From Neomoorella stamsii (GTDB lineage: Bacteria > Bacillota > DSM-521 > Neomoorellales > Neomoorellaceae): a stretch of 64,000 bases of DNA. The DNA is taken from assembly GCF_002995805.1 (NCBI RefSeq), contig NZ_PVXL01000078.1, positions 105,295 through 169,294 on the forward strand, in the 5' to 3' direction. Below the pieces are notes generated by a model, which saw nothing but the letters and a program-made list of their open reading frames with translations, did not search any database and was not told where the DNA came from. Every line of letters starts with the position of its first letter. The first letter of the stretch is position 1. A program made the translations under genes and the position numbers. Below, piece by piece: positions 43,467 to 54,354 of the stretch.

Positions 43467-44729
43467 AGCTATTTGCAGGGCCCGGTAGCCGATATCGCGG
43501 CGGTAGTGCATGCCCACAAAATTAATTGCCTTTATACCGGCATAAACGCGCTCCAGGGCGGCCCGTAAATCTTCACCCCTGGCGGTGACACATAATACCC
43601 GGCCCCCGGCCGTTACTACCTGCCCGTCCACCAGAGCCGTACCGGCGTGGAAAACCTCCACTCCAGGCGGCACTGCCTCCAGTCCCGCAATGGGTGTACC
43701 TTTAGCGTACGGGCCTGGATAACCTCCTGCCGCCAGGACCACCCCGGCTGCCGCCCCCGGGTACCAGTCAATCTTTGTACTAGCCAGCGCACCGTTTATG
43801 GTAGCCAGCATCAGTTCCACCAGGTCGCTTTGTAAAAGCAACATCAACGGCTGGGTTTCCGGGTCTCCAAAGCGACAGTTAAATTCCAGGACTTTAGGCC
43901 CCTCGCGGGTGAGCATCAGCCCGGCGTAGAGGACGCCGCGGTAGGGGCAGCCGGCCGCGGCCATAGCCCGGACTGTAGGCCGGAGAATCTTTTCTTCTAC
44001 CTCCCCGGCTATTTCCGGAGTGTAAAAGGGGACAGGGGCGTAGGCGCCCATACCGCCGGTATTGGGGCCGGTATCTCCTTCCCCCACCCGCTTGTGGTCC
44101 TGGGAAGGCAAGAGGGGGATCACCGTTTCCCCGTCGCAGAGGGCCAGGATGCTGACCTCTTCGCCTTCCAGGCGCTCTTCAATAATCACCCGCTGCCCGG
44201 CAGGGCCAAACCGGCCAGCGAACATGGCCGTTACTGCTTCCCGGGCCGTGGCCGTGTCCGGGGCCACCACTACCCCCTTGCCGGCGGCCAGGCCGTCGGC
44301 CTTGACGACCACCGGGCCGGGATGTTCCTCCAGGTAGGCCAGGGCCGCCCCGGCCTCCGCAAAGGCGGCATGGCGAGCCGTGGGGATGCCTGCTTCCTGC
44401 ATCAACTCCTTGGCGAAAATCTTGCTCCCTTCCAGCCGGGCGGCCGCCTGCGTAGGGCCAAAGACAGTTAACCCGGCGGCCTGGAAGGCGTCGACAATGC
44501 CGGCCACCAGGGGTGCTTCGGGACCCACCACAGTAAGATCGATGCCGGACCGGCGGGCAAAGGCCAGGAGACCTTCAATATCGCCGGCGTCAACGGGCAC
44601 GCAGGTGGCCAGGCCGGCAATGCCGGCATTGCCCGGCGCGCAGTAGATTTCCGTAACCCGGGGACTCCGGGCAATCTTCCACACCAGGGCGTGTTCCCGC
44701 CCGCCGCCGCCGACTACCAGGATGCGCAT
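43458..44729 (-). CDS. purD: Phosphoribosylamine-glycine ligase
   Basis: ATP-grasp enzyme joining glycine to phosphoribosylamine. The 423-residue protein begins [18 protein letters not shown] and has [25 protein letters not shown] and [10 protein letters not shown] for metal and nucleotide binding. It is the last gene of the pur operon, 15 bp after purH. Confidence 0.97.
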   Translation of the reverse strand: MRILVVGGGGREHALVWKIARSPRVTEIYCAPGNAGIAGLATCVPVDAGDIEGLLAFARRSGIDLTVVGPEAPLVAGIVDAFQAAGLTVFGPTQAAARLEGSKIFAKELMQEAGIPTARHAAFAEAGAALAYLEEHPGPVVVKADGLAAGKGVVVAPDTATAREAVTAMFAGRFGPAGQRVIIEERLEGEEVSILALCDGETVIPLLPSQDHKRVGEGDTGPNTGGMGAYAPVPFYTPEIAGEVEEKILRPTVRAMAAAGCPYRGVLYAGLMLTREGPKVLEFNCRFGDPETQPLMLLLQSDLVELMLATINGALASTKIDWYPGAAAGVVLAAGGYPGPYAKGTPIAGLEAVPPGVEVFHAGTALVDGQVVTAGGRVLCVTARGEDLRAALERVYAGIKAINFVGMHYRRDIGYRALQIAKK

Positions 44730-44744
44730 TTGCGATGCCCTCCT

Positions 44745-46286
44745 TTAATGGCGGAAATGGCGGATGCCGGTAAAGACCATGGCTATGCCGCCGGCATCGG
44801 CAGCTTTGATGGACTCCTCGTCGCGGACGGAGCCGCCGGGCTGGATGATGGCTGTAATGCCGGCCTCTGCTGCCAGGGCAACGGTATCGCTAAAGGGGAA
44901 GAAGGCATCAGAAGCGAGAACGGCCCCTTTAGCCCGGGCCCCGGCCTGCTCCAGGGCGATGCGCGCCGCGCCGACCCGGTTCATCTGGCCGGCACCAATG
45001 CCTAAAGTAACGCCGTCCTTAGCCACCACAATGGCGTTGGACTTGACGTGCTTCACCACCTGCCAGGCAAAGAGTAAATCCTCCCTTTCCCTCTCTTCAG
45101 GTTTACGGGCAGTTACCACCTTGAGGTGTGCGGGGTCGAGGACATGGTAATCCGGCTCCTGGACCAGGAAGCCGCCGCTGACGGGCCTTACCTGGTATTC
45201 CTGGACGCGGTAGGCAGCCCTCTCGCCTGCAGCCAAGAGGCGCAGGTTGGGTTTGCTTTTAAGAATCTCCAGGGCTTCCGGGGTAAAGTCCGGGGCGATG
45301 ACAGCTTCCAGGAATATCTCCGTCATTTCCCTGGCTGTAGCGGCATCCACCGTCCGGTTCAGGGCGACAATGCCGCCAAAGGCGGAAACAGGATCGGCCG
45401 CGTAGGCCAGGCGGTAGGCCTGGGATAAAGTTGTAGCCCGGGCCACGCCGCAGGGATTGGTGTGCTTGATGATGGCCGCCACCGGCTCCTTAAAGTCGCA
45501 GGCCAGGTTCCAGGCGGCGTCCAGGTCCATGAGGTTGTTGTAGGAGAGCTCCTTGCCCTGGAGTTGCCGCGCCCCGGCCAGGCTACCGGGGGGTACGGAG
45601 GCCAGCCGGTAGAAAGCCGCCTGCTGGTGGGGGTTTTCTCCATAACGGAGGTCCTGGACCTTCTCGCCGCTGAGGATAAAGTGAACAGGAAAAGGCTCTT
45701 CATTGCGGATAAGGCGCTGGAAATAGGCCGCGATGGCCGCGTCGTAGGCAGCCGTATGGGCGAAGGCCGCTGCCGCCAGGCGCCGCCGGGTGGCCAGGCT
45801 TAAGTCTCCCTTCTCCCGCAGTTCGGCCAGTACCTCACTGTAGCTTGCCGGATCAACGACCACCGCCACCCGCTCGTGATTCTTGGCTGCTGCCCGGACC
45901 ATGGTTGGGCCGCCGATGTCGATGTTTTCAATGGCCTCTTCCGGCGTTACCCCGGGCCGGGTAATGGTTTCCCGGAAGGGGTAGAGGTTGACCACCACCA
46001 GGTCAATGGTCTGGATGCCCTGTTCCTGGAGTTGCGCCAGGTGTTCCGGCGTCGGCCGGGCCAGAATCCCGCCATGGATTTTAGGGTGGAGGGTTTTAAC
46101 GCGGCCGTCAAGGATCTCGGGAAAGCCGGTAACAGCCGCCACTTCGGTAACGGGCAAACCAGCCCCGGTTAAGGTGCGGGCGGTACCGCCGGTGGAAATG
46201 AGTTCCCAGCCCAGCTCGACCAGGCCCCGGGCCAGATCCACCAGGCCGGTTTTGTCGGAAACACTAAGAAGCGCCTTTTTAGGCAT
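44745..46286 (-). CDS. purH: Bifunctional AICAR transformylase / IMP cyclohydrolase
   Basis: Performs the last two steps to IMP. The N-terminal cyclohydrolase domain (about 1-195) has [12 protein letters not shown] and STGGTARTL; the C-terminal transformylase has KHTNPCGVA with the catalytic Lys-His and [10 protein letters not shown]. The 513 residues are normal. AICAR released by HisF enters here, linking the two operons of this window. Confidence 0.97.
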   Translation of the reverse strand: MPKKALLSVSDKTGLVDLARGLVELGWELISTGGTARTLTGAGLPVTEVAAVTGFPEILDGRVKTLHPKIHGGILARPTPEHLAQLQEQGIQTIDLVVVNLYPFRETITRPGVTPEEAIENIDIGGPTMVRAAAKNHERVAVVVDPASYSEVLAELREKGDLSLATRRRLAAAAFAHTAAYDAAIAAYFQRLIRNEEPFPVHFILSGEKVQDLRYGENPHQQAAFYRLASVPPGSLAGARQLQGKELSYNNLMDLDAAWNLACDFKEPVAAIIKHTNPCGVARATTLSQAYRLAYAADPVSAFGGIVALNRTVDAATAREMTEIFLEAVIAPDFTPEALEILKSKPNLRLLAAGERAAYRVQEYQVRPVSGGFLVQEPDYHVLDPAHLKVVTARKPEEREREDLLFAWQVVKHVKSNAIVVAKDGVTLGIGAGQMNRVGAARIALEQAGARAKGAVLASDAFFPFSDTVALAAEAGITAIIQPGGSVRDEESIKAADAGGIAMVFTGIRHFRH

Positions 46287-46656
46287 ATGTATAGCTCGCC
46301 TCCTAATGAAAATAGGGTTCTGCTAATGGTGCCTTCTGGCGGGGATATATCCCTCCGCCGCGAAAGGCACTACGTGCCAACAGGACGACGGCTCGGTTCG
46401 GACTGCTGCTCGTCGCCTGCGGATTGCCAATGAACAGGCTTCCTGCTCCGCCGGCTTAGATCCTCCTATAAGATAACACTGTATTCCTAGCCAGGATACG
46501 CTCAGGCGTCCTCGGCTCCGGCAGCGGTTGCCTCACCTCGCCTGTCCTTTTGACCTATGCTCCACTATTCGCGGCTCCGGGACATATCTTCGCCCTAACG
46601 TCCCGGCAAATTTTCTTCGATCGCCGGCGGGAGCACCAGCCCCCATGGGGCTTCCT
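46287..46656. other. 370-bp gap inside the pur operon (purN-purH), no gene
   Basis: No convincing coding frame on either strand. It contains a strong hairpin GGCGGGGATATATCCCTCCGCC-like at about 46338-46359. A stretch near 46560-46595 (TCGCGGCTCCGGGACATAT) resembles the tail of the purM-purN gap (TCGCGGCTTCCGGGATATA). It is probably decayed repeat material. Confidence 0.6.
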
Positions 46657-47277
46657 TCAAATTTTTACTGAGACCCGCCGGCCGTGGAGGGTAACCCGGC
46701 CTTCGGCCAGCCATTTAATGACCTCGGGGTAAAGGCGGTGCTCTTCGACCAGGATGCGGGCCGCCAGGGTTTCCGGGGTGTCGTCGTCCCGGACCGGTAC
46801 CACTGCCTGGGCTATAATAGGTCCCGTATCTGTGCCGGCGTCAACGAAGTGGACGGTACAGCCGGAAAATTTGACACCGTATTCCCAGGCCTGACGCTGG
46901 GCGTTGAGGCCGGGAAAGGCCGGCAGTAGGGCCGGGTGGATGTTGATTATCGCCCCCGGAAACTGGTCCAGAAAATCCTGGCTGAGGAGCCGCATAAAGC
47001 CGGCCAGGACTACCAGCTCTACACCTTCTTTTTTCAAGGCAGCCGCCAGGGCCCGGTCATAGGCCTGGCGGGAAGGGTATTCCCGGGGCGCGAGGCAATA
47101 GGCCTTAAGACCCCGCTGCCGGGCCAGTTCCAGAGCGCGGGCCTCCGGCCGGTCGCTGATGACCACCTGGATACGGGCGGGAACGCGGCCGACAGCTATG
47201 GCTTCGGCAATGGCCTCCATGTTACTGCCCCGGCCGGAAACCAGGATGCCGATGGGTAAAGGTAATGCAGCAGCCAT
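46657..47277 (-). CDS. purN: Phosphoribosylglycinamide formyltransferase
   Basis: Transfers formyl from 10-formyl-THF to GAR. The 206-residue protein has GILVSGRGSNMEAI at the N-terminus, LAGFMRLLSQDFL, the catalytic INIHPALLPAFPG with Asn and His, and the HFVDAGTDTGPII motif with the catalytic Asp. Its ribosome-binding site CGGAGGAGAG lies in repeat fragment D. A folate-dependent formyl donor suits an acetogen-like folate metabolism. Confidence 0.97.
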   Translation of the reverse strand: MAAALPLPIGILVSGRGSNMEAIAEAIAVGRVPARIQVVISDRPEARALELARQRGLKAYCLAPREYPSRQAYDRALAAALKKEGVELVVLAGFMRLLSQDFLDQFPGAIINIHPALLPAFPGLNAQRQAWEYGVKFSGCTVHFVDAGTDTGPIIAQAVVPVRDDDTPETLAARILVEEHRLYPEVIKWLAEGRVTLHGRRVSVKI

Positions 47278-47284
47278 ACTCTCT

Positions 47285-47305
47285 CCTCCGGAAATAACTT
47301 TGTCA
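47285..47305 (-). repeat. Dispersed repeat, fragment D (purM-purN gap)
   Basis: CCTCCGGAAATAACTTTGTC matches the terminal block of copies A and B. On the minus strand it reads AAGTTATTTCCGGAGG and forms the purN Shine-Dalgarno. Confidence 0.75.
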
Positions 47306-47360
47306 CCGGGCCTCCCCTAATCGCGGCTTCCGGGATATACCCGGGCTCTCAATAGACTAA

Positions 47361-48413
47361 TTATATAAGATCCGGCACAAATTCCACTTCTCCCCGGCCG
47401 GGTATTATCTCGCCGGCCACAAAAACCTCTTCCCCGGCGGCCTCTAATCGCGCCTTTACCCTGTCAACGTCACCGGCCACGACCACCGCCAGCATACCCA
47501 GGCCCATATTGAAGGTGCGGTACATCTCCGGTTCCGGCACCTTGCCGTTCTTCTGGATGAGGCGGAAAACGGGCGGTACCGGCCAGCTGCGCCGGTCCAG
47601 GCGCATGCTTAAACCTTGCGGCAGGATGCGCGGCGGGTTTTCTACTAGCCCCCCGCCGGTGATGTGGGCCAGGCCCTTGATTAATCTTTCTTTTAGTAAT
47701 GGTAACAAAGAGGCTGCATATATACGGGTCGGCTCCAGCAATTCTTCCCCCAAGGCCCGGCCCAGTTCCGGCAGCTGCCGGTCCAGGGTGTAACCGGCTT
47801 CCGCCAGCAAAACCCGGCGGGCCAGGGAAAAGCCGTTGGAGTGCAGGCCGCTGGAGGCCAGGCCCAGGACCACCTGGCCGGGCCGGATGCGGCTACCGTC
47901 CAGGAGCTCCTCCCGCTCCACGACGCCGACGGCAAAACCGGCCAGGTCGTATTCATCCTCCGGGTAAAAGCCGGGCATCTCGGCCGTCTCGCCCCCGATC
48001 AGGGCGCAGCCGGCCCGGCGGCAGCCTTCGGCCACCCCGGCGACGATTTGAGCCACTTTTTCCGGCACCATTTTCCCTACCGCCAGGTAGTCCAGGAAGA
48101 AGAGGGGCTCGGCCCCATGGACCAGGATATCGTTGACGCACATGGCCACGGCGTCAATGCCGATGGTATCGTGGCGGTCCATCAAGAAGGCTATCTTTAG
48201 CTTCGTCCCTACCCCGTCGGTACCCGCCACCAGCACCGGCTGCCGGTAACGCCCCGGTTCCAGGGCAAAAAGGCCCCCGAAACCGCCCAGGTCCCCCAGG
48301 ACTCCCGGCCGGAAGGTCCGGCGGACATGCTCCTGCATCAATTCCACGGCACGGTTGCCGGCGGCAATATCCACCCCGGCGTCAGCATAGGTCAGGCCTT
48401 CGCCAGCTACCAT
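47361..48413 (-). CDS. purM: Phosphoribosylformylglycinamidine cyclo-ligase (AIR synthetase)
   Basis: Closes the imidazole ring of FGAM using ATP. The 350-residue protein from ATG 48413 starts [20 protein letters not shown], the family N-terminus. It has [23 protein letters not shown] and [16 protein letters not shown] longer reading from 48533 runs into repeat copy B and is rejected. The Shine-Dalgarno CGGAGGGGG is the last part of that repeat. Confidence 0.97.
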   Translation of the reverse strand: MVAGEGLTYADAGVDIAAGNRAVELMQEHVRRTFRPGVLGDLGGFGGLFALEPGRYRQPVLVAGTDGVGTKLKIAFLMDRHDTIGIDAVAMCVNDILVHGAEPLFFLDYLAVGKMVPEKVAQIVAGVAEGCRRAGCALIGGETAEMPGFYPEDEYDLAGFAVGVVEREELLDGSRIRPGQVVLGLASSGLHSNGFSLARRVLLAEAGYTLDRQLPELGRALGEELLEPTRIYAASLLPLLKERLIKGLAHITGGGLVENPPRILPQGLSMRLDRRSWPVPPVFRLIQKNGKVPEPEMYRTFNMGLGMLAVVVAGDVDRVKARLEAAGEEVFVAGEIIPGRGEVEFVPDLI

Positions 48414-48421
48414 AATGTCCC

Positions 48422-48730
48422 CCTCCGAAAATAACTCTATCGCAGGTTGGTATTGTCTCGCTCGCTCCCTGGCCCTTGTGGGGCGCCCAGCACTCACTAA
48501 ACTCAGGTACCTCCAAAGGTAGTGCGACTGCATAAACCGAAGAACTGGTTACTGTAACTTGGTTACTGTGAGTGCTGGGCGGCCTATTCGGCGTCCTTGC
48601 CTTTAGAATCCGGCCTTTAGTCCCTCTGTCCTCGGCCCCGCTTATCATCCCTCAGCTTCGCCTGGGCCGCTTCACCACTCGGTAGAAGCTCGCTCGCTTC
48701 CGACAAATGCCAACCAGGCATTTTCATACG
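48422..48730 (-). repeat. Dispersed intergenic repeat, copy B (purF-purM gap)
   Basis: Homologous to copy A over most of its length, but interrupted by a 98-bp inverted-repeat insert (48484-48581). On the minus strand the end reads GAGTTATTTTCGGAGG and forms the purM ribosome-binding site. Confidence 0.85.
48484..48581. mobile_element. 98-bp insert with perfect 14-bp terminal inverted repeats (MITE-like)
   Basis: Ends CGCCCAGCACTCAC and GTGAGTGCTGGGCG are exact reverse complements. The inside is AT-richer than its surroundings and includes a direct repeat GGTTACTG. Copy A of the host repeat lacks it, so it looks inserted. It encodes nothing. It may be a non-autonomous transposable element or a hairpin-forming repeat. 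Confidence 0.6.
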
Positions 48731-48805
48731 GCGGCGTGCTGCCATGAGCGGCTCCTCAGTAAAGTTAGTCCTGTAAAACAAAACCAGCCTGTTAAACCTT
48801 CACCC

Positions 48806-50263
48806 CTACCCCTCCAGGCTGTACTTGGACGCCTCCTCCGCGGAGGGGATGGGGATGGGATAGCGGCCGGAAAAGCAGGCGGCGCAGAAATTTTCGGCCC
48901 CCCGGCTTACGGAACTGAACAGCCCCTCCAGGCTCAAGTAATAGAGGCTGTCGGCCCCGACATGGCGCCGGATATCCTCCAGGGAATACTGGGCGGCAAT
49001 GAGCTCGCCCCGGGCGCTGGTATCAATACCATAGTAGCAAGGGTGAAAAACCGGCGGCGAGGCCACCAGCAGGTGGACCTCCCGTACCCCGGCCTGGCGC
49101 AGCATCTCCACAATCCGCCGGCTGGTAGTTCCCCGGACGATGGAATCATCGATGATAATAACCCGCTTATCCTTCAGAATTGACTTGATGGGATTAAGTT
49201 TCAAGCGCACGCCAAGGTCCCGCATCTCCTGGGTGGGCTGGATGAAGGTCCGGCCCACATAGCGGTTTTTCATCAACCCTTCGATAAAAGGTAAACCCGC
49301 CGCCTCGGCGTAACCGGCAGCGGCGGCGATGCCGGAATCCGGCACCGGGATCACCACATCGGCCGCCACCTGGTATTCCCGGGCCAGATTCCGGCCCAGC
49401 TCCCGCCGCACCAGGTTGACGGTCTCGCCGTCCAGGATGCTGTCGGGCCGGGCAAAGTAGACGTATTCAAAAATGCAGTGGGCGCTGTGGGGCGACCGCC
49501 GTCCCTGGATGGAGCGCACCCCCTGGCTGTCGATGACGACAATTTCCCCAGGCTCAATGTCACGGCAAAAATCGGCGCCCACGGTATCCAGGGCGCAGGA
49601 CTCGGAGGCCAGCACCCAGGCCTCCCCCATTTTCCCCAGGCACAGGGGCCGGACGCCAAAGGGATCGCGGACACCAATGAGCTTTTCCTCGGTCATCACC
49701 ACCAGGGAATAGGCGCCCTCCAGTTCGTCCTGGCAGCGGCGCAGGGCCGCCTCAATGGGCTCCTGGCTGTAGCGGGCGATAAGATTGACAATAACTTCGC
49801 TATCGGTAGAAGACTGGAAAATAGAGCCCGTGGCCCCCAGCTGCTGCCTCAGCCTGCCGGCATTGGTCAGGTTCCCGTTATGGGCAATGGCCACCATACC
49901 CCTGAGGTAGCGGAAAACCAGGGGCTGGGCATTGACCAGGGAACTCGCCCCGGTAGTAGAATAGCGCACATGGCCAATGGCCAGGTTGCCCTTTAAAGCC
50001 TGGAGGTTGTCCTGGTTAAAAACCTCCGCCACCAGCCCCATGCCCTTGTGGACGGCAATATGGTGACCGTCGGCCACGGCAATCCCGGCACTCTCCTGGC
50101 CCCGGTGCTGCAGGGCAAAGAGGCCGTAATAGGTCAGGCGGGCCACATCCTTGCCCGGGGCATAGATGCCAAAGATGCCGCACTCTTCATGCCAGGGCGA
50201 CCGGTCCCGGGATAGATCCCTTTCCCTCACCGGGCCATCAAAGCCGGTATGCTCTCCCGCCAT
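48806..50263 (-). CDS. purF: Amidophosphoribosyltransferase
   Basis: First committed step of purine synthesis: PRPP plus glutamine to phosphoribosylamine. A propeptide of about 27 residues precedes the catalytic Cys in [12 protein letters not shown], as in Bacillus-type PurF. Glutaminase motifs (HVRYSTTG) and the PRPP loop ([13 protein letters not shown]) are present. The C-terminal [13 protein letters not shown] fits the 4Fe-4S-containing type. It overlaps purL by 37 nt; the ATG has GGAGATGGAG upstream. Confidence 0.97.
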   Translation of the reverse strand: MAGEHTGFDGPVRERDLSRDRSPWHEECGIFGIYAPGKDVARLTYYGLFALQHRGQESAGIAVADGHHIAVHKGMGLVAEVFNQDNLQALKGNLAIGHVRYSTTGASSLVNAQPLVFRYLRGMVAIAHNGNLTNAGRLRQQLGATGSIFQSSTDSEVIVNLIARYSQEPIEAALRRCQDELEGAYSLVVMTEEKLIGVRDPFGVRPLCLGKMGEAWVLASESCALDTVGADFCRDIEPGEIVVIDSQGVRSIQGRRSPHSAHCIFEYVYFARPDSILDGETVNLVRRELGRNLAREYQVAADVVIPVPDSGIAAAAGYAEAAGLPFIEGLMKNRYVGRTFIQPTQEMRDLGVRLKLNPIKSILKDKRVIIIDDSIVRGTTSRRIVEMLRQAGVREVHLLVASPPVFHPCYYGIDTSARGELIAAQYSLEDIRRHVGADSLYYLSLEGLFSSVSRGAENFCAACFSGRYPIPIPSAEEASKYSLEG

Positions 50264-52428
50264 TGCTTCTCCATCTCCCCCAGGCTGAGATTAAACAGCG
50301 TCCTGCCGTTTACCCTTACTAACAGGGTCTGGCCAACGATGCGGCCAATGACCGTTGCTGGCACGCCCTTCTCCCGGGCCATGGCCAGCACCCTGTCCCG
50401 GGCTGCCGGCGGGACCGCCAGGAGCACCCGCGACTGGCTTTCGCTGAAGAGGAGGTAGTCCGGCCGGAGAATGCTGGCCAGTTCCACCATGGCTCCCACT
50501 CCGCCGGCCAGGGCACTTTCAGCCAGGGCCACGGCCAGGCCCCCTTCGGCGCAATCGTGGGCCGCCGTCACCAGCCCGGCGGCAATGGCCTGCCGCACCA
50601 CTTCCTGGACGGCTGCTTCCCGTTCCAGGTTGAGACGCGGCGGCCGCCCGGCCACCAGGCCGTGGATAACGGCCAGGTATTCGCTGCCGCCTATCTCCGG
50701 GTAGGTTTCACCCAGGAGAATCAGGACATCATCCTCCCGGCGCCAGGCAAAAGCGCAGCGTTTTTCAATATCAGCGATGAGACCCACCATACCCACCACC
50801 GGCGTGGGATAGATAGCCTCGCCCTCTGTTTCGTTGTAGAAACTGACGTTGCCTCCCGTTACCGGCGTCTGCAAAACCTCGCAGGCCCGGCTCATGCCCA
50901 CTACGGCCTGGTAGAACTGCCAGGCGACCTCCGGCTTTTCGGGATTACCAAAGTTCAGGCAATCGGTAAGGCCCAGGGGACGGGCGCCCACGCAGGAGAG
51001 ATTCCGGGCTGCTTCAGCCACGGCAATGGCCCCGCCCGTTTCCGGGTCCAGGTAGCAGTAGCGGCCGTTGCCGTCCACCGTCAGGGCCAGGGCTTTGCCG
51101 GTTCCCTTAATCCTTAAGACAGCGGCATCGCCGCCGGGGCCGGCCACCGTGTCCGTACGCACCATGTAATCGTACTGGCGGTAAACCCATTCCTTGCTGG
51201 CTATATTTGGTGCCGCCAGGAGTTTTAAGAGCACTTCCCCGTAATCCCCCGGCTCCGGCAGGTGGCTCAGGTCCTGCTCCTGTAATTTATCCAGGTAGGC
51301 TGGCCGGCGCCGTTCCACCTGGTAGACTGGGCACTGGTCCGTTAAGGCCCGGGCGGGTACCTCGGCCACCACCCGGTCGCCCTCTTTAATGCGCATGATG
51401 CCGTCATCCGTCACCCGGCCGATAACCACCGCCTCCAGCCCCCAGCGCCGGCAGATGGCCTGGATCCTTTCTTCGGCACCTTTTTTGGGTACCAGGAGCA
51501 TGCGTTCCTGGGACTCCGAAAGCATGACCTCATAGGGGGTCATGCCCTCTTCCCGCCGCGGCACCAGGGCGACGTCGATTTCCATACCCGTCCCGGCCCG
51601 GGCCGCCATTTCACAGGAAGAGCTGGTGATCCCCGCCGCGCCCATATCCTGCATGCCAATGATTAAATCTTCTTTAATAATATCCAGGCAGGCTTCGATG
51701 AGGAGTTTCTCCCGGAAGGGGTCCCCCACCTGGACTGAGGGCCGGCGTTCCTCGGAAGCCTCGCTCAATTCCTCAGAGGCAAAGGTGGCACCGTGGATGC
51801 CGTCGCGGCCGGTGCGGGCGCCCACCAGCATGACGGCATTGCCCACCCCGGCGGCCCGGCCGCGGCGGATATCTTTTTGCTCAATAAGGCCCACGGCCAT
51901 GACGTTGACCAGGGGGTTGCCGGTATAAGAAGGATCGAAGTAGACTTCCCCGGCCACCGTGGGCAGGCCCAGGCAGTTGCCGTAAAAGGCAATACCGGCC
52001 ACCACGCCGCCCATGAGGTAACGGGTACGCGGGTCATCCAGAGGGCCGAATCGTAAAGAGTCCAGGACGGCAACCGGCCGGGCTCCCATGGCAAATATGT
52101 CACGGACAATGCCACCGACCCCGGTAGCCGCTCCCTGGAAGGGTTCAATGGCCGAAGGGTGGTTGTGGCTTTCGATTTTAAAGACTACCGCCTGGCCGTC
52201 GCCGATGTCGATGATGCCGGCGTTTTCCCCCGGCCCCTGGAGGACCCAGAGGGCTTTCGTAGGAAATAGCTTTAACACCGGCCGGGAGTGTTTGTAGCCG
52301 CAGTGCTCCGACCACATGACGGCAAACATGCCCACTTCCACATAATTGGGCTCCCGGCCCAGGATTTCTTTAATGCGTTCAAATTCCTCGTCCGTGAGGC
52401 CCATCTGCTGGTAAACTTCAGGCTCCAA
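50227..52428 (-). CDS. purL: FGAM synthase subunit PurL (small type)
   Basis: The ATP-dependent amidation subunit that works with PurQ and PurS. At about 733 residues it is the short PurL. Visible are [16 protein letters not shown] near the N-terminus, [39 protein letters not shown] and [21 protein letters not shown] take TTG 52428 with AGGGGGGAG before it; TTG 52455 is also possible. The start overlaps the purQ end. Confidence 0.95.
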   Translation of the reverse strand: MEPEVYQQMGLTDEEFERIKEILGREPNYVEVGMFAVMWSEHCGYKHSRPVLKLFPTKALWVLQGPGENAGIIDIGDGQAVVFKIESHNHPSAIEPFQGAATGVGGIVRDIFAMGARPVAVLDSLRFGPLDDPRTRYLMGGVVAGIAFYGNCLGLPTVAGEVYFDPSYTGNPLVNVMAVGLIEQKDIRRGRAAGVGNAVMLVGARTGRDGIHGATFASEELSEASEERRPSVQVGDPFREKLLIEACLDIIKEDLIIGMQDMGAAGITSSSCEMAARAGTGMEIDVALVPRREEGMTPYEVMLSESQERMLLVPKKGAEERIQAICRRWGLEAVVIGRVTDDGIMRIKEGDRVVAEVPARALTDQCPVYQVERRRPAYLDKLQEQDLSHLPEPGDYGEVLLKLLAAPNIASKEWVYRQYDYMVRTDTVAGPGGDAAVLRIKGTGKALALTVDGNGRYCYLDPETGGAIAVAEAARNLSCVGARPLGLTDCLNFGNPEKPEVAWQFYQAVVGMSRACEVLQTPVTGGNVSFYNETEGEAIYPTPVVGMVGLIADIEKRCAFAWRREDDVLILLGETYPEIGGSEYLAVIHGLVAGRPPRLNLEREAAVQEVVRQAIAAGLVTAAHDCAEGGLAVALAESALAGGVGAMVELASILRPDYLLFSESQSRVLLAVPPAARDRVLAMAREKGVPATVIGRIVGQTLLVRVNGRTLFNLSLGEMEKQWRESIPALMAR

Positions 52429-53128
52429 GGCGCTCCCCCCTCTGCCACCAGTCAACTATGGAAGCAAAAAGCTCCCGTCCGTCGGTACCGCCCAGGAGGC
52501 TTTCGGCACAGCGTTCCGGGTGGGGCATCATGCCCAGGATATTGCCCTCCCGGTTAATAATGCCGGCGATATTGCCCACCGAACCGTTGGGATTGGCGGC
52601 CGGCGTCACTTCTCCGTCCGGAGTGCAGTAGCGAAAGATAATCTGCCGGTTAGCCTCCAATTCGGCCAGGGTGGCGGCGTCGGCATAATAGTTGCCTTCA
52701 CCGTGGGCAATGGGAATGCGGATGACCTGGCCCTCCCGGAAGCGGTTGGTAAAGGGGGTGGCGTTATTTTCCACCCTTAAATAGGTCCACTGGCAGCGAA
52801 ACTGAAGACAGTCATTGCGCCGCATAGCCCCCGGCAGGAGGCCGGCCTCCAGGAGGATCTGGAAGCCGTTGCAGATGCCCAGCACCAGGCCGCCGGACCG
52901 GGCAAAGTCAATGACTGCCGGCATAATGGGGGCAAAGCGGGCAATGGCCCCGGCCCGGAGGTAATCGCCGTAGGAAAAGCCGCCGGGCAGCACCAGGCAG
53001 TCGTAACCCGCAACATCGGTATCGCCGTGCCAGAGGTAGTCCACCGGCTGGCCCAGGACCGCCCCCAGGACGTAGTAAACATCCTGGTCGCAGTTGGAGC
53101 CGGGAAAGACGATAACGCCGAACTTCAT
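52418..53128 (-). CDS. purQ: FGAM synthase glutaminase subunit PurQ
   Basis: Class I glutamine amidotransferase delivering ammonia to PurL. The 236-residue protein has [27 protein letters not shown], the nucleophile in [11 protein letters not shown] and the His/Glu pair in [10 protein letters not shown]. It lies between purS and purL as in Bacillus. Confidence 0.97.
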   Translation of the reverse strand: MKFGVIVFPGSNCDQDVYYVLGAVLGQPVDYLWHGDTDVAGYDCLVLPGGFSYGDYLRAGAIARFAPIMPAVIDFARSGGLVLGICNGFQILLEAGLLPGAMRRNDCLQFRCQWTYLRVENNATPFTNRFREGQVIRIPIAHGEGNYYADAATLAELEANRQIIFRYCTPDGEVTPAANPNGSVGNIAGIINREGNILGMMPHPERCAESLLGGTDGRELFASIVDWWQRGERLGA

Positions 53129-53183
53129 GGTTGTTCCTCCATTTTATCTACCGGACTATACGCCACCAGTCGCCGCGCCGCGC

Positions 53184-53453
53184 TCAAGCCTTGCCGCCGG
53201 TGCCGGCAGGTTCTTCCAGGGTATAGCGATACTGTTCGATCACCGGGTTGGCCAGGAGCCGCCGGCACATCTCCTCCACCTGCCGCCCGGCTTCCTGCCG
53301 GTCATCCAGGTCCAGCTGCACTTCCAGGTATTTACCGACGCGCACCGCAGTTACCCCCTCATACCCCATGGCTTTGAGGCCGCCCATGACAGCCTCACCC
53401 TGGGGGTCGAGGACGCCGGGCTTTAAGGTAACGTAAATTTTAGCCAGGAGCAT
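53184..53453 (-). CDS. purS: FGAM synthase subunit PurS
   Basis: A small (89 aa) bridging subunit of the PurLQS complex. The family signature KIYVTLKPGVLDPQG and the C-terminal MCRRLLANPVIEQYRY are clear. Shine-Dalgarno GGAGGGA precedes the ATG. It lies 19 bp after purC. Confidence 0.96.
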   Translation of the reverse strand: MLLAKIYVTLKPGVLDPQGEAVMGGLKAMGYEGVTAVRVGKYLEVQLDLDDRQEAGRQVEEMCRRLLANPVIEQYRYTLEEPAGTGGKA

Positions 53454-53472
53454 AATTATCGTCCCTCCAAAT

Positions 53473-54189
53473 TTATTGCAACAACCTTTCCACCCGGCTT
53501 AACACTTCTTCATAGGCGTCTTCGACGCCGCCCAGGTCGCGGCGGAAGCGGTCCTTGTCCAGTTTTTCCCCGCTGGTGCTGTCCCAGAAGCGGCAGGTGT
53601 CGGGGGAAATTTCATCGGCCAGGAGGACCTGGCCGTGGTGCAGGCCAAACTCCAGCTTGAAGTCCACCAGGATCAGGTCGGCCGGCTGCAAAAATTCCGT
53701 CAGCAGTTCATTAACCTTCCAGGCGTAGCTTTCCATTTCTTTAATCTGGGTGTCGGTGGCCAGCTCCAGGGCGGCAATGTGGTAGTTGTTAATCATGGGG
53801 TCATGGAGGGCATCGGATTTATAATAAAACTCCAGCACCGGGCGCTTGAGGGATGTCCCTTCCTCCAGGCCCAGGCGTTTGGCCAGGCTCCCGGCGGCAA
53901 TGTTCCGGGCCACCACTTCCACCGGAATGATTTCTACCGCCCGCACCAGGAGTTCCCGGGGGCCTGTTTGTTCAATAAAATGGGTGGGGATGCCCCGGCT
54001 GGAAAGCACCTGGAAAAACAGGGCCGATAGCCGGGCATTGATCTCGCCTTTACGGGCAATGGTACCTTTTTTCAGGCCGTCAAAGGCCGTGGCGTCGTCC
54101 TTGAATTCTACCAGGTACCGGTCGGGGTCACCCGTGCGGTAGACCCGTTTGGCTTTACCTTCATATAATAGTTCACTCTTAACCGGCAT
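53473..54189 (-). CDS. purC: SAICAR synthetase
   Basis: Joins CAIR and aspartate with ATP. The 238-residue protein has [38 protein letters not shown] and the LVDFKLEFG metal-binding motif. Upstream of it is the gap with repeat fragment C. Confidence 0.97.
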   Translation of the reverse strand: MPVKSELLYEGKAKRVYRTGDPDRYLVEFKDDATAFDGLKKGTIARKGEINARLSALFFQVLSSRGIPTHFIEQTGPRELLVRAVEIIPVEVVARNIAAGSLAKRLGLEEGTSLKRPVLEFYYKSDALHDPMINNYHIAALELATDTQIKEMESYAWKVNELLTEFLQPADLILVDFKLEFGLHHGQVLLADEISPDTCRFWDSTSGEKLDKDRFRRDLGGVEDAYEEVLSRVERLLQ

Positions 54190-54224
54190 ACTAATCCCTT
54201 CCTTGCAAAAATAATTTTACCGCG

Positions 54225-54288
54225 CTAACTTTGTCTTTGCTCGGACCAAGTCCTTCGCTTCAGATAAAACCCACCCGGAATTTTCATG
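54225..54288 (-). repeat. Dispersed repeat, partial copy C (purB-purC gap)
   Basis: Keeps AACTTTGTC and the block TCGGACCAAGTCCTTCGCTT, CAGATAAAA and GGAATTTTCATG that correspond to the outer parts of copy A; the middle is deleted. The following GCTGCCATGAGGGGCTCC also matches sequence after copy B. Confidence 0.75.
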
Positions 54289-54354
54289 CTTTCGATGGTT
54301 GCGTCTCGCTGCCATGAGGGGCTCCGCTTCTCGCCCGTCGGCCCCGGCCTGGAA

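Noticed and set aside
48414..48533. 40-residue N-terminal extension of PurM
   Set aside because: It reads through the dispersed repeat; the family start and Shine-Dalgarno are at 48413.
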